64,000 bases of DNA, taken from the NCBI GenBank assembly GCA_900314865.1, contig OMWW01000001.1, positions 251,457 to 315,456 on the forward strand, in the 5' to 3' direction. This document shows, one piece after another, positions 1-8,069 of this stretch. Origin of the DNA: an uncultured Erysipelotrichaceae bacterium. GTDB taxonomy: Bacteria > Bacillota_I > Bacilli_A > RFN20 > CAG-826. The translations under genes and the position numbers were made by a program. How positions within the stretch are numbered: the first letter of the stretch is position 1; every line of letters starts with the position of its first letter. Under the pieces are notes generated by a model. That model ran no database searches. It was not told the origin of the DNA and was given only the letters and a program-made list of their open reading frames with translations.

Positions 1-782
1 AAAAACGGAAAAGAAGAAGACTAGTGGCGATAGTTGCGGCAGTTTCTACTGTGGTCGTTACAACTTTTTGCATAGTCGCATTCTTAGGCCGATTCGTTGG
101 GACATTTACGGTATCGCTAGAAACCAGAAATGTCGATTTAACGCTTCTAGAGAAGCTCGATTCTAAGGAACATAGTTCATTTTTAAGGATCAACGACATG
201 CCGGCGTTCCAAGAATACACATATAGTTACTTTGATCGTGACTTTAGTGATGAAGAGATCGATAACGAAGATTCGGTTCCATTTATGGGAGCGAACTACG
301 AAGGCGACGCTCTTAAATCAATTAATTTCTTCAAGTACACATATTATGTGAAAAACGTTGGAGCAAATCCGGCTATATACGATTGGTCTATAAACATCCT
401 TGATGATGTACTTTCTGATGATGGAAGATCACTTTTAAGCACATTACGAGTGATGATTTACGTTGATGGAGAAAAAAGTGTTTACGGTTTACGTGACTCT
501 GTTCCTCATGTAGATGAGCACGGTAACCCTAGTTACAGCGCTCCAATTTCTGTTAGTGAGGAACAAGCAAGCACAGAATTCCCATTTATGGGCTATGCCA
601 AAGAATTTAATTCCTCCGAAGTGGTCACGACATTTCGTGGTCAAAAATTAAACGTAGGTGAAGCGAAAAGGTACACAATTGTTACTTGGCTCGAAGGTTT
701 TCGTTCTAGTAACAATGAATTCGCACCTAGAGGTGCAAAAATTAAATTAGGAGTTGAAATAAACGCTTATGAAAATGAATAA
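1..782 (+). CDS. Exported surface protein 1, SipW-cognate type (5' end outside window)
   Basis: The reading frame is open from base 3 and encodes a basic stretch (KRKRRRLV) directly before a hydrophobic segment (AIVAAVSTVVVTTFCIVAFLG). That is the n-region and core of a signal peptide, so the true start almost certainly lies upstream and the gene is cut by the window edge. A GTG at 24 could also start it, but would discard the basic n-region. The C-terminal part contains TWLEGF followed by a final beta-strand-like LGVEI, a pattern shared with the next three genes. It overlaps the next gene by 14 bases. The function is unknown; it is inferred to be a secreted TasA/camelysin-like beta-sandwich protein handled by the SipW peptidase at 7218. 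Confidence 0.7.
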   Translation, partial: KRKRRRLVAIVAAVSTVVVTTFCIVAFLGRFVGTFTVSLETRNVDLTLLEKLDSKEHSSFLRINDMPAFQEYTYSYFDRDFSDEEIDNEDSVPFMGANYEGDALKSINFFKYTYYVKNVGANPAIYDWSINILDDVLSDDGRSLLSTLRVMIYVDGEKSVYGLRDSVPHVDEHGNPSYSAPISVSEEQASTEFPFMGYAKEFNSSEVVTTFRGQKLNVGEAKRYTIVTWLEGFRSSNNEFAPRGAKIKLGVEINAYENE

Positions 783-1857
783 AAAATTAGTCGTTCCATT
801 TCTAGCTACTATCATTGGCTTATCCGTTGCTGGTGGCTTAGGTGGAGCATTTGCGTGGTATCAATTCAATAGTGAAGTCAGAACAGGTTTCATTGGTAGT
901 TCAGTAGCAGATACTGGCCTCCTCCAAATGGGATATAATGATGGTTCATGGCATTGGGGAAGTAGCAGATACTTACCTAATTCCGATTTAAAACCAGTTA
1001 CCTTTGGTAAAATGGGCACAGGAAATGCTTTACCATATGACGCTGGTGGAGATCCATTATGTTATGGTTATCCAGAAGCTGGCGCACAAACCGGTGAAGA
1101 TTACACTAAAGGATGGAAAAGAATGGCCGTCGGTGATGGTTATTACCAATATGAGATTTATCTCAGAGCGATAAAAGCTAATTCTGCTGTTACTACAAGA
1201 GACGAAGCTAACGACATTAATGCAGGTTATGAACTTTCTGCACAAAACGTTTACATTTCTTCTGTCACTCTTGAAGACGCAAACAATAGTGGTAATAAAA
1301 CCGTTTCTGATGCATTAAGAGTCCACGTTGACGTTGATGGCGGTAAAAAATGGCTCATTTCTAAAAATGAACACAGCGTTACAAAAGCAACCGCTTTAGA
1401 TGTTCACGGCTATTTGGATCTTGATGGTGATGGTCACCCCGACAAATATGATGCCGATCCATGGAATACCACATTCTATAACCAAGATTGTAAATATGGT
1501 ATTTGGGGTGACAAACAAGAAACCACACAAGCTTATGATTATACCGATAACGAACATCCAGAAAATAATATTACCGGTATCGTTCAACCTCGTGACACTG
1601 ATGGTTTAATGCCTGCTTCAACAGATCCAGCATTAGATCCAGATGGTGCAAATCCAAAATGTATTTGTAAAACAAAATCTACAGGTAATATGGCTGACAT
1701 GGTCAAAGTTACCATTACAGTTTGGCTTGAAGGTTGGGAAGCTTTAAAAGTTGATAATACCACAAACAAGAGTGTTATCTGGAATCCTGCAATGAATGCT
1801 GGAGTCAACGTTAACGTTGGTTTAGTGTTCGATGTCGGTAGAAATATTCTTGGTTAA
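769..1857 (+). CDS. Exported surface protein 2, SipW-cognate signal peptide
   Basis: This is a 362-residue protein. Residues 5-31 form a signal sequence ending in the Gly-rich GGLGGAFAWY, typical of substrates of SipW-type signal peptidases (TasA, camelysin). After it comes FIGSSVA at 41-47, shared with the next gene (FIGTSVA), marking them as paralogs. D217, D219, D221 and D225 form a DxDxDGxxxD loop resembling a calcium-binding EF-hand/dockerin loop. Near the C terminus VWLEGWEAL precedes a final strand (GLVFDV). The start ATG lies inside the end of the preceding gene, with a GGAG about 15 bases upstream. The role is unknown; a matrix-fibre or surface-layer subunit is an inference from the signal type and the adjacent SipW gene. 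Confidence 0.72.
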   Translation: MKMNKKLVVPFLATIIGLSVAGGLGGAFAWYQFNSEVRTGFIGSSVADTGLLQMGYNDGSWHWGSSRYLPNSDLKPVTFGKMGTGNALPYDAGGDPLCYGYPEAGAQTGEDYTKGWKRMAVGDGYYQYEIYLRAIKANSAVTTRDEANDINAGYELSAQNVYISSVTLEDANNSGNKTVSDALRVHVDVDGGKKWLISKNEHSVTKATALDVHGYLDLDGDGHPDKYDADPWNTTFYNQDCKYGIWGDKQETTQAYDYTDNEHPENNITGIVQPRDTDGLMPASTDPALDPDGANPKCICKTKSTGNMADMVKVTITVWLEGWEALKVDNTTNKSVIWNPAMNAGVNVNVGLVFDVGRNILG

Positions 1858-1884
1858 TTAAAAATTAATTAGGGAAGAGCAATT

Positions 1885-3039
1885 GTGAAAAAACATAACA
1901 AGATTACGATTGGTTTGAGCCTAGGTTTCGCTATGACTACGCTAGGTATTATTGGCTCCACAGCCGGTACTTTAGCATGGTACGCGTATTCTCGTTCAAC
2001 TAGAGTTAACTTTATTGGTACCTCTGTTGCTAAGAGTGCGCTTCTTAACGTCGGTATTGTTGATGGTGTCGCTGGCGATCCAACGACATTCACCATTAGC
2101 GATGACTTTAGGACTGCATATGAACTCTCTAGAGAGGAATTCGATGGTAAATCGATCGTTTTCACACACAAAACTGATGGTATTGATTATCGTGTTATAC
2201 ACGAATATCTTTTCCATAGTGGTTATGCAGTTAATTTGCTCTTCCCTGTTACTACTCAGTCTAGGAATTTATTAAATCAAGGCGATTTAGCTTTGTATGA
2301 ATCTCCTACTCATGGAGTAACAAACATTACAGCGCATGATGCCGAAATCACTCACTATGTGAAACTTCCTCTCGCTTTCCGTATGACGGACACAAATAAC
2401 GAGAACATTCCAGGTAAGTCTGTTTGGCTCACAAGCGCTAACGCGAAAGCGTCCGGTGGTAAAGATATCGAACAATCATTAAGACTTTTCATCGAAAATA
2501 GCCAACGAAAATTCCTTGTGAAGCCTTCTGATAAAGGTACTAATGTCGGACGTACATATGTAGGAGGTCTCCTCGATTTAGATGGAGATGGTACCTATGA
2601 CTATAACACCAGTTCTGGAAGAGAACTCTATTATGGTCAAAAAACTGGTGAAGAACATTATTCAGATACTCGCTATGGAACAAAGAAAGAATTTGCTCCA
2701 TACGATAATGTAAATCATGTTAGTAACACCATTGAATCAACTTTCTATTCTAAGCATAACGAGAACGCTTATTGCTTGGATATGAGTTATATTTCTCCTG
2801 CTTATGTTGAACATTATCCATTTGGCTTAGTTATGCCTGATGTCGATGGTGATGGAAATTATTTTGAAAATACCGAAAACGGCCACGGTATGATGATGTG
2901 TAGCACTGACAGTGCCGACGCAGTCGGTTATGTCACATTTACCATCTTTATTGAAGGCTGGGATCATGTTGTTATTGATCAAGCCGCGAACTATTCCTTC
3001 AACCTTAGTTTGAAGTTTGAAGTTAATAAAGAATCTTAA
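1885..3039 (+). CDS. Exported surface protein 3, SipW-cognate signal peptide
   Basis: This 384-residue paralog of the preceding gene starts with GTG after an AGGGAAGAG ribosome-binding site; no ATG fits better. The signal sequence ends GSTAGTLAWY, and FIGTSVAKSALL follows as in protein 2. D231, D233, D235 and D239 make a DxDxDGxxxD loop, and a second DVDGDG loop lies near residue 320. TIFIEGWDHV and a terminal strand (LSLKFEV) close the protein. The two metal-loop-like motifs suggest calcium may stabilise folding or assembly outside the cell. It sits 27 bases after protein 2 and 12 bases before protein 4, so it is co-transcribed. No enzymatic motif is visible. Confidence 0.72.
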   Translation: MKKHNKITIGLSLGFAMTTLGIIGSTAGTLAWYAYSRSTRVNFIGTSVAKSALLNVGIVDGVAGDPTTFTISDDFRTAYELSREEFDGKSIVFTHKTDGIDYRVIHEYLFHSGYAVNLLFPVTTQSRNLLNQGDLALYESPTHGVTNITAHDAEITHYVKLPLAFRMTDTNNENIPGKSVWLTSANAKASGGKDIEQSLRLFIENSQRKFLVKPSDKGTNVGRTYVGGLLDLDGDGTYDYNTSSGRELYYGQKTGEEHYSDTRYGTKKEFAPYDNVNHVSNTIESTFYSKHNENAYCLDMSYISPAYVEHYPFGLVMPDVDGDGNYFENTENGHGMMMCSTDSADAVGYVTFTIFIEGWDHVVIDQAANYSFNLSLKFEVNKES

Positions 3040-3051
3040 AAATATTTTTAA

Positions 3052-4134
3052 ATGAAAAGAAGCAGAATCATTTTGTCACTATATATTGGTGCGATTTCTT
3101 TAAGTGTCGCAACTTTATCTATGTCTCTCGCATGGTATGCTTCCTCTAACCATTTAAGAATAGAAAGTATCTCTATTACGGTCGATTGTGATCGTCAACT
3201 TGCAATTTCAACTAATCCAAACGAAGGATATGTAAATAGTCTAGATAAAAAAGATTTAATCGACCCAGGTCTATTTACTCCTGTTTCTTCCGCGCACAGC
3301 GATTCTTGGTTAAACGAGAAAAAAGATATGCCCGTCTTCTATGACGATACGATTTATTCGGATGCTGAAAACGCAAACACAAGTCAAGAAATAATCTATG
3401 GTTATTTCTCTCAAAAGTTGTATCTCAAAGCGGATGATGATGTATATGTCACAGTTAAAGCGGATGACACATATATCAAACCTAATTATGAATTTAACAA
3501 ATCTTACGCGGAATCATTATATCTTTCTTATCAAATAGGCGATGATGAAGCTAAGAAAAATTTAAGTGTTGATGAAATCAAGGCTCGCCTTGATCACCTC
3601 GTCAATTCGATGCGTTTTTCTATCTTAATCACCGACCCAACTTATTATGACTATATTATTCTTGACCCAAATAAAACTGAAGAAACCTTCTATGGAGGAA
3701 TCTTAGATAATAATGTCGACTATTATTATGACTATTTCACTAACACAAGTGATGGAAAAAATTATGAAAGACTTTACGGGTCATATAAAAACGCTGAAAG
3801 CATCCAATATGATGAACCATTAGATAATGATTCTGATTATGATGATGCAAGTGAAGAACCAAATGCCTTTAACGCCAAACACAAAAAAGGCATAAAGAGA
3901 ATTAATTTAGCGAATTCTTTACAAAAGGGATTAGAAATCGAAAAGGAAAAATCTTACACAACTGAAGATTTTGAAGCTGAAAAAAAACCATTCCGTATTC
4001 CAGTATATAAAAATAGTCCTCGGGAAATCGTCTTATCTATTTATATTGAGGGATGGGATTTGGATAGCGTCAACTACACGATGGGAGCGACATTCATCGC
4101 TAACCTCGGACTATATATCGAAGGGGAAATGTAA
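3052..4134 (+). CDS. Exported surface protein 4, SipW-cognate signal peptide
   Basis: This is a 360-residue protein with a basic start (MKRSR), a hydrophobic core and a SLAWYAS end, matching the SipW-cognate signals of its neighbours. It lacks the FIG-SVA block and the acidic metal loops, so it is the more divergent member. It keeps the C-terminal SIYIEGWDLD and a final strand (LGLYIEG). The middle is rich in Asp, Glu and Tyr, consistent with an extracellular protein. It follows protein 3 by 12 bases and ends 3 bases before the ATPase gene. The function is unknown; it may be an accessory or capping subunit, as small partners are in tapA-sipW-tasA operons, but that is inference. Confidence 0.68.
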   Translation: MKRSRIILSLYIGAISLSVATLSMSLAWYASSNHLRIESISITVDCDRQLAISTNPNEGYVNSLDKKDLIDPGLFTPVSSAHSDSWLNEKKDMPVFYDDTIYSDAENANTSQEIIYGYFSQKLYLKADDDVYVTVKADDTYIKPNYEFNKSYAESLYLSYQIGDDEAKKNLSVDEIKARLDHLVNSMRFSILITDPTYYDYIILDPNKTEETFYGGILDNNVDYYYDYFTNTSDGKNYERLYGSYKNAESIQYDEPLDNDSDYDDASEEPNAFNAKHKKGIKRINLANSLQKGLEIEKEKSYTTEDFEAEKKPFRIPVYKNSPREIVLSIYIEGWDLDSVNYTMGATFIANLGLYIEGEM

Positions 4135-4137
4135 TTT

Positions 4138-5652
4138 ATGAGTGCATACTTTGAATATTTGAGGCAGATATTAATAGCCTTCTTTACTGACTTAGGCCAC
4201 TGGTTTTATCAATTTATAGTTTCGCCATGGGTCGATGTCGGCAACAATTTTAATAATTACAATTCCATTTTCGGCAAATTCCACAATGAATTCGGTTTCT
4301 GGGGCTGGTTCTTTTATGTCATCTTCCTTATCTTCTTCGTTGCGCTTCTCGCTGCGATTGGATATGGCTTATTCTTATTAATTAGAAGATATGTACGCTT
4401 CGTTAAAAAAGAAATTGATAAAGATGAACTTAGAAGACAAGTTGAAAGACTTAATTATGAATTATATACCGCTACTGAAGAAAAGAATAAGATTCTTAAT
4501 CTTAAGACCGCGTATATGGGCTTAAAACCATCAGAAGCAGCCGCCCAACAAGAAGAAATTGCAGAAGTTATGTCTCGTTTCCCAAAACTTACTTCTGTTG
4601 ATAATAACTACAAAGAACGTGATACCTCCATCATGTTTAAAGAAGGCTTGTCCTTAGAAGAATTATGTAATTCCTTTAGAAATTATGCAGCTTCTAAACT
4701 TGGATTCTATTATACGATTGATGTGGTTAGACAACTCTTTGCGGGTATCGCTACAAGTAAACTTATTATCTTAGAAGGTATCTCTGGTACAGGTAAAACT
4801 TCTCTTGCCTACGCCTTAGGTAAATTCTTCTGTTTTGATTCTTCAATTATTCCAGTACAACCATCTTGGAAAGATCGTTCTGAACTTCTTGGTTACTACA
4901 ATGAATTTACAAAGAAATTTAATGAAACAGAATTCTTAAAATCTTTATATATCACTACATATCGTAAAGATATTAACGTTATCGTTCTTGATGAAATGAA
5001 CTTAGCGAGAATTGAATACTACTTCGCTGAATTCTTATCTGTCATGGAAATGAAAGAAAAAGAAAACTGGGTTATCGACTTAATTCCTTCTCAAGAGAAG
5101 GGTGATCCAATTCATTTAGTAGAAGGTAAACTCTATATTCCTCAAAACGTTCTCTTTATTGGAACCGCGAATAATGACGATTCTACTTTCACAATTTCTG
5201 ATAAGGTCTATGACCGTGCTATTTCATTGTTCTTTGATGACAAAGGTCGTCCATTTGAAGCCCAAGAACAAGAACCATTATCTATTCCTTACGCTCAACT
5301 TGAAGCCTTATTCTCTGAAGCTAAGAAACAATACGCTATTTCTCAAGCTATGCTTGATAAGTTTGATGAACTCGACAACTTTGTTATTAAGAAATTCAAA
5401 CTCGCATTTGGTAACCGTATCTTGAAACAATTAGAAACATTCGTTCCTAACTATATCGCTTGTGGTGGTTCTGAAACTGATGCGTTTGACTTTATCTTCA
5501 CCAATAAGATTTTAAAGAAATTTGAATCCTTAAATATCTCCTTCCTCAAGGAAGAATTACAAGAACTCTACAATTACTTAGATAAACTCTACGGTAAAGG
5601 CAAGTTCCCAAAAGCTCAAGCTTATATTGAGAGCATGATTAAAAATAACTAA
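4138..5652 (+). CDS. Membrane-anchored McrB-type AAA+ ATPase
   Basis: This is a 504-residue protein. An N-terminal region with a transmembrane helix at about 55-82 is followed by a charged, coiled-coil-like stretch (about 90-130) and an AAA+ domain. The Walker A motif GISGTGKT lies at about 214-221, Walker B (VIVLDEMNLAR) near 285, and a sensor-1-like GTANNDD follows with a DRA arginine. The DEMNLAR plus YYFAEFLS signature is that of the McrB/AAA_5 group, but no McrC nuclease is next to it. Its position between the exported proteins and the signal peptidase, and its membrane anchor, suggest ATP-driven remodelling at the membrane rather than DNA restriction. The partner is probably the next gene, 3 bases away. 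Confidence 0.8.
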   Translation: MSAYFEYLRQILIAFFTDLGHWFYQFIVSPWVDVGNNFNNYNSIFGKFHNEFGFWGWFFYVIFLIFFVALLAAIGYGLFLLIRRYVRFVKKEIDKDELRRQVERLNYELYTATEEKNKILNLKTAYMGLKPSEAAAQQEEIAEVMSRFPKLTSVDNNYKERDTSIMFKEGLSLEELCNSFRNYAASKLGFYYTIDVVRQLFAGIATSKLIILEGISGTGKTSLAYALGKFFCFDSSIIPVQPSWKDRSELLGYYNEFTKKFNETEFLKSLYITTYRKDINVIVLDEMNLARIEYYFAEFLSVMEMKEKENWVIDLIPSQEKGDPIHLVEGKLYIPQNVLFIGTANNDDSTFTISDKVYDRAISLFFDDKGRPFEAQEQEPLSIPYAQLEALFSEAKKQYAISQAMLDKFDELDNFVIKKFKLAFGNRILKQLETFVPNYIACGGSETDAFDFIFTNKILKKFESLNISFLKEELQELYNYLDKLYGKGKFPKAQAYIESMIKNN

Positions 5653-5655
5653 TCA

Positions 5656-7218
5656 ATGACTGATAAAGAACTCTTTAAACAATATCTAGAAAAATATGAT
5701 TCTTTACAGGATCAACGTTTTTCTTTGTTGAATAAAGACATTCATAATGGTGAATTTAACTATTTAAGAATGAAGTTCAAAGGATCTTCAATCTTCAACC
5801 CAGAATGGATTTTCCGCATCGAAGATTGTATGTATGAACTCGACCGAATTGTTAATAATCCTAGAGAAGTAACAACTTCTGAAGGCTCAATTGTTCCAAT
5901 TGAACTTGCTAAAAAGATTAACTATGAATCCGTCCAACATTTAGCGAGCCATTCTCAATACGTTAAAGAAGTTACTGATGAAGGTGATGTCATACCCGCT
6001 AAAATATTAGGTTTATATAATAAAGAAGAATTACATACGTATGAAAATAGATTCATTGCTACTTTCATTCGTCACCTCGTTTTATTTATTGATAAACGTT
6101 ATGAATACATCAAAAAGACCATTAGTCTTGATGAAAAAGAAATCATGTACGTCAAAAACAAATCTTTAGTGGATGGTCAAGAAGTAGAAATTGAAACTAA
6201 AATCACTGTTACACGTGCTTTAGAAGATGATTTAAGTGTTGCTGCTAGAGATTACATTGAACGTATTAAGAAATTAAAAGAATATGTTGGTTATTATTAT
6301 GGCTCTCGTTTTATGAAAGAGTTTAAAACCGAAAAAGATGTTAGAAGACCAATTATTATGACTAACATCTTAAGAAAGAACCCATTATATAGAAAGTGCT
6401 ATGAAACTTTCCTTTTCATTGAAAGGTTTGATTCTCTTGGTGTCGCTTTCAAAGTTGATAGAGACTTCCAAGAATTTAATGAAAAAGAAAGAGATAGATT
6501 AACTAAGGTTCTTTTACCAAACCTTTTATTCTTAGAGAACACTGACAATAGTAAAATCTATAAATCCTCTAATAAAGTTTATAAACCAAAGCTTCTTCCT
6601 TCTATTGATGATGAATCTTTCTTATACGATGATTTAGTGAAAGGCCCAATCGAGTTTGTTAGAACTGATGAGGCTTACATTAAATATTTGAAAGACCGTT
6701 CTCCTATTAACTTACCAACTAATCCAAATAAGAGTGAGAAGTTATACTTTAAAGAAGAGTTTGATTTAAAAAGAGATCTCGCTAAAGAAAATGAGAGTAT
6801 TGACGCTCTTTTAGCGAGGGTTAGAAGAGAAATCGAAAAGTATGAAAAGAAGGTTGAAAAGCTCATTGAAAAACGTGAAGTTGAAGAAGCCAAAATGTAT
6901 GAGGAATACCTCAAAAAACTTCATGAATATGAGCAAGATATTTTAGACAAAAAACGTGCTGAAATTATCGCTGCCGCTAAAGAACACGCTAACGATATTG
7001 AAGACGAAGAATATCGCAAAAGTTTAGAAAAAGAGGCAGAATTACAGGAAAATTCCGAAAAAATCGACGAAAAAGTGGTTACTGTCTCTAATGAAGATGA
7101 TCCTGAAGTTGAGCACGTAAATGCTGCTAGTGAAGACCTCTGGTTTGAGGTCAATGAAGCCGATCTTTCTAACTATGCTCCTGTTGATAACGACACTAAA
7201 GAGGAGGCTAAGAAATAA
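5656..7218 (+). CDS. Coiled-coil partner protein of the AAA+ ATPase (DUF2357-like N-terminal half)
   Basis: This is a 520-residue soluble-looking protein with no signal or membrane segment. The N-terminal half holds an HTYENRFI block (ENRF at 130-133), reminiscent of DUF2357-family proteins encoded beside McrB-like ATPases. I base that on recall of the motif, not on a search. Residues about 385-480 are a long Glu/Lys-rich predicted coiled coil, and the C terminus is acidic. I see no PD-(D/E)xK nuclease signature. The start has only a weak ribosome-binding site, suggesting coupling to the ATPase gene. The stop overlaps the start of sipW (TAATG). It is inferred to be an adaptor or structural partner of the ATPase. 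Confidence 0.6.
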   Translation: MTDKELFKQYLEKYDSLQDQRFSLLNKDIHNGEFNYLRMKFKGSSIFNPEWIFRIEDCMYELDRIVNNPREVTTSEGSIVPIELAKKINYESVQHLASHSQYVKEVTDEGDVIPAKILGLYNKEELHTYENRFIATFIRHLVLFIDKRYEYIKKTISLDEKEIMYVKNKSLVDGQEVEIETKITVTRALEDDLSVAARDYIERIKKLKEYVGYYYGSRFMKEFKTEKDVRRPIIMTNILRKNPLYRKCYETFLFIERFDSLGVAFKVDRDFQEFNEKERDRLTKVLLPNLLFLENTDNSKIYKSSNKVYKPKLLPSIDDESFLYDDLVKGPIEFVRTDEAYIKYLKDRSPINLPTNPNKSEKLYFKEEFDLKRDLAKENESIDALLARVRREIEKYEKKVEKLIEKREVEEAKMYEEYLKKLHEYEQDILDKKRAEIIAAAKEHANDIEDEEYRKSLEKEAELQENSEKIDEKVVTVSNEDDPEVEHVNAASEDLWFEVNEADLSNYAPVDNDTKEEAKK

Positions 7219-8069
7219 TGAACGAAGAAGTCATTAAAGAAGTAGTCTCTGTCGAGCCAAAAAAGAAAAGAGAAAAGAAGAAAAAGAGTCTCGCTCGTAA
7301 GATTATTGAGTGGGTCCTCTTTGGTATTTTTGGTGCCTTCTTTGTCTTTGTTGTTGCCGGAAATATTGATGGCGAAATTCATAAAGAGCAAAACTATGGT
7401 CAATCCATTAGATTTGGTATTGGTAGCTTTATCGTTTTAACCAATTCTATGGAACCAGAAATTAAACAAGACAGCGCGATTGTTACTTATAAACAAAATT
7501 TAGATTCATTAGTCGCTGATTTCTACGCTGGACAAGCTGTCGATATCACATTTGCAAATATCAACTGTGGAGTGAACTATGTTCCTACAGATCCAAAATA
7601 TAATAACTTGGTTATTGCTAACCGTGTCATGACCCATAGACTTGTGGAAGTTAAAGTTAACGAAGATGTTAGTGAAGGCAATGGAAGATATATCTTTGTT
7701 ACTGCTGGTATCAACGCTGGTGGTGATCATTCTAAAGAAGGACAATACCAACTCTTTACTGAAAAACAATATTTAGGAAGAGTTAAAGTCACTAATGCTT
7801 TCTTAGGAAAAGTATTCAACTTTGTTGTCTCTCCTATAGGATTAATTGTTTTACTTCTTCTTCCTGCCGCATACTTAATTATTGTTTCTACAATCGATAT
7901 TTTTAGAACAATGAAGGAATCAGAAGAAAGCAATGAAGCAATCGCTTCCGGTGATAAGTTGAAGGGTTTGAGTGAAGAACAACGCGCTCAACTAAAAAAA
8001 CAACTTTTAGATGAGATGATAGAACAAAAACGAAAGGAGAAAGCTAAAGAGAATGAATCTAAAGATTAG
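7218..8069 (+). CDS. sipW: Signal peptidase I, SipW (ER) type
   Basis: This 283-residue protein is an S26 signal peptidase of the Ser/His type. A basic N terminus and one transmembrane helix (about 33-50) precede NSMEP with nucleophile S77. The general base is H140 in MTHRLVEV, replacing the lysine of ordinary bacterial signal peptidase I, and D170 lies in the GINAGGDH box. A second helix (about 205-230) is near the C terminus. This class matures TasA-like substrates, which fits the four upstream exported proteins. The ribosome-binding site GAGGAGG sits inside the end of the preceding gene. The charged tail (LSEEQRAQLKKQLL) resembles that of the small membrane protein encoded at 13524. Confidence 0.93.
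   Translation: MNEEVIKEVVSVEPKKKREKKKKSLARKIIEWVLFGIFGAFFVFVVAGNIDGEIHKEQNYGQSIRFGIGSFIVLTNSMEPEIKQDSAIVTYKQNLDSLVADFYAGQAVDITFANINCGVNYVPTDPKYNNLVIANRVMTHRLVEVKVNEDVSEGNGRYIFVTAGINAGGDHSKEGQYQLFTEKQYLGRVKVTNAFLGKVFNFVVSPIGLIVLLLLPAAYLIIVSTIDIFRTMKESEESNEAIASGDKLKGLSEEQRAQLKKQLLDEMIEQKRKEKAKENESKD

Noticed and set aside
24-782. GTG at 24 as the true start of the first gene
   Set aside because: The frame is open to base 3 and encodes a basic n-region directly before the hydrophobic signal core, so the gene very likely starts outside the window.
4138-7218. A McrBC-type restriction or other phage-defence pair
   Set aside because: The ATPase is membrane-anchored, its partner shows no nuclease motif, and the neighbours are secretion and c-di-GMP genes.
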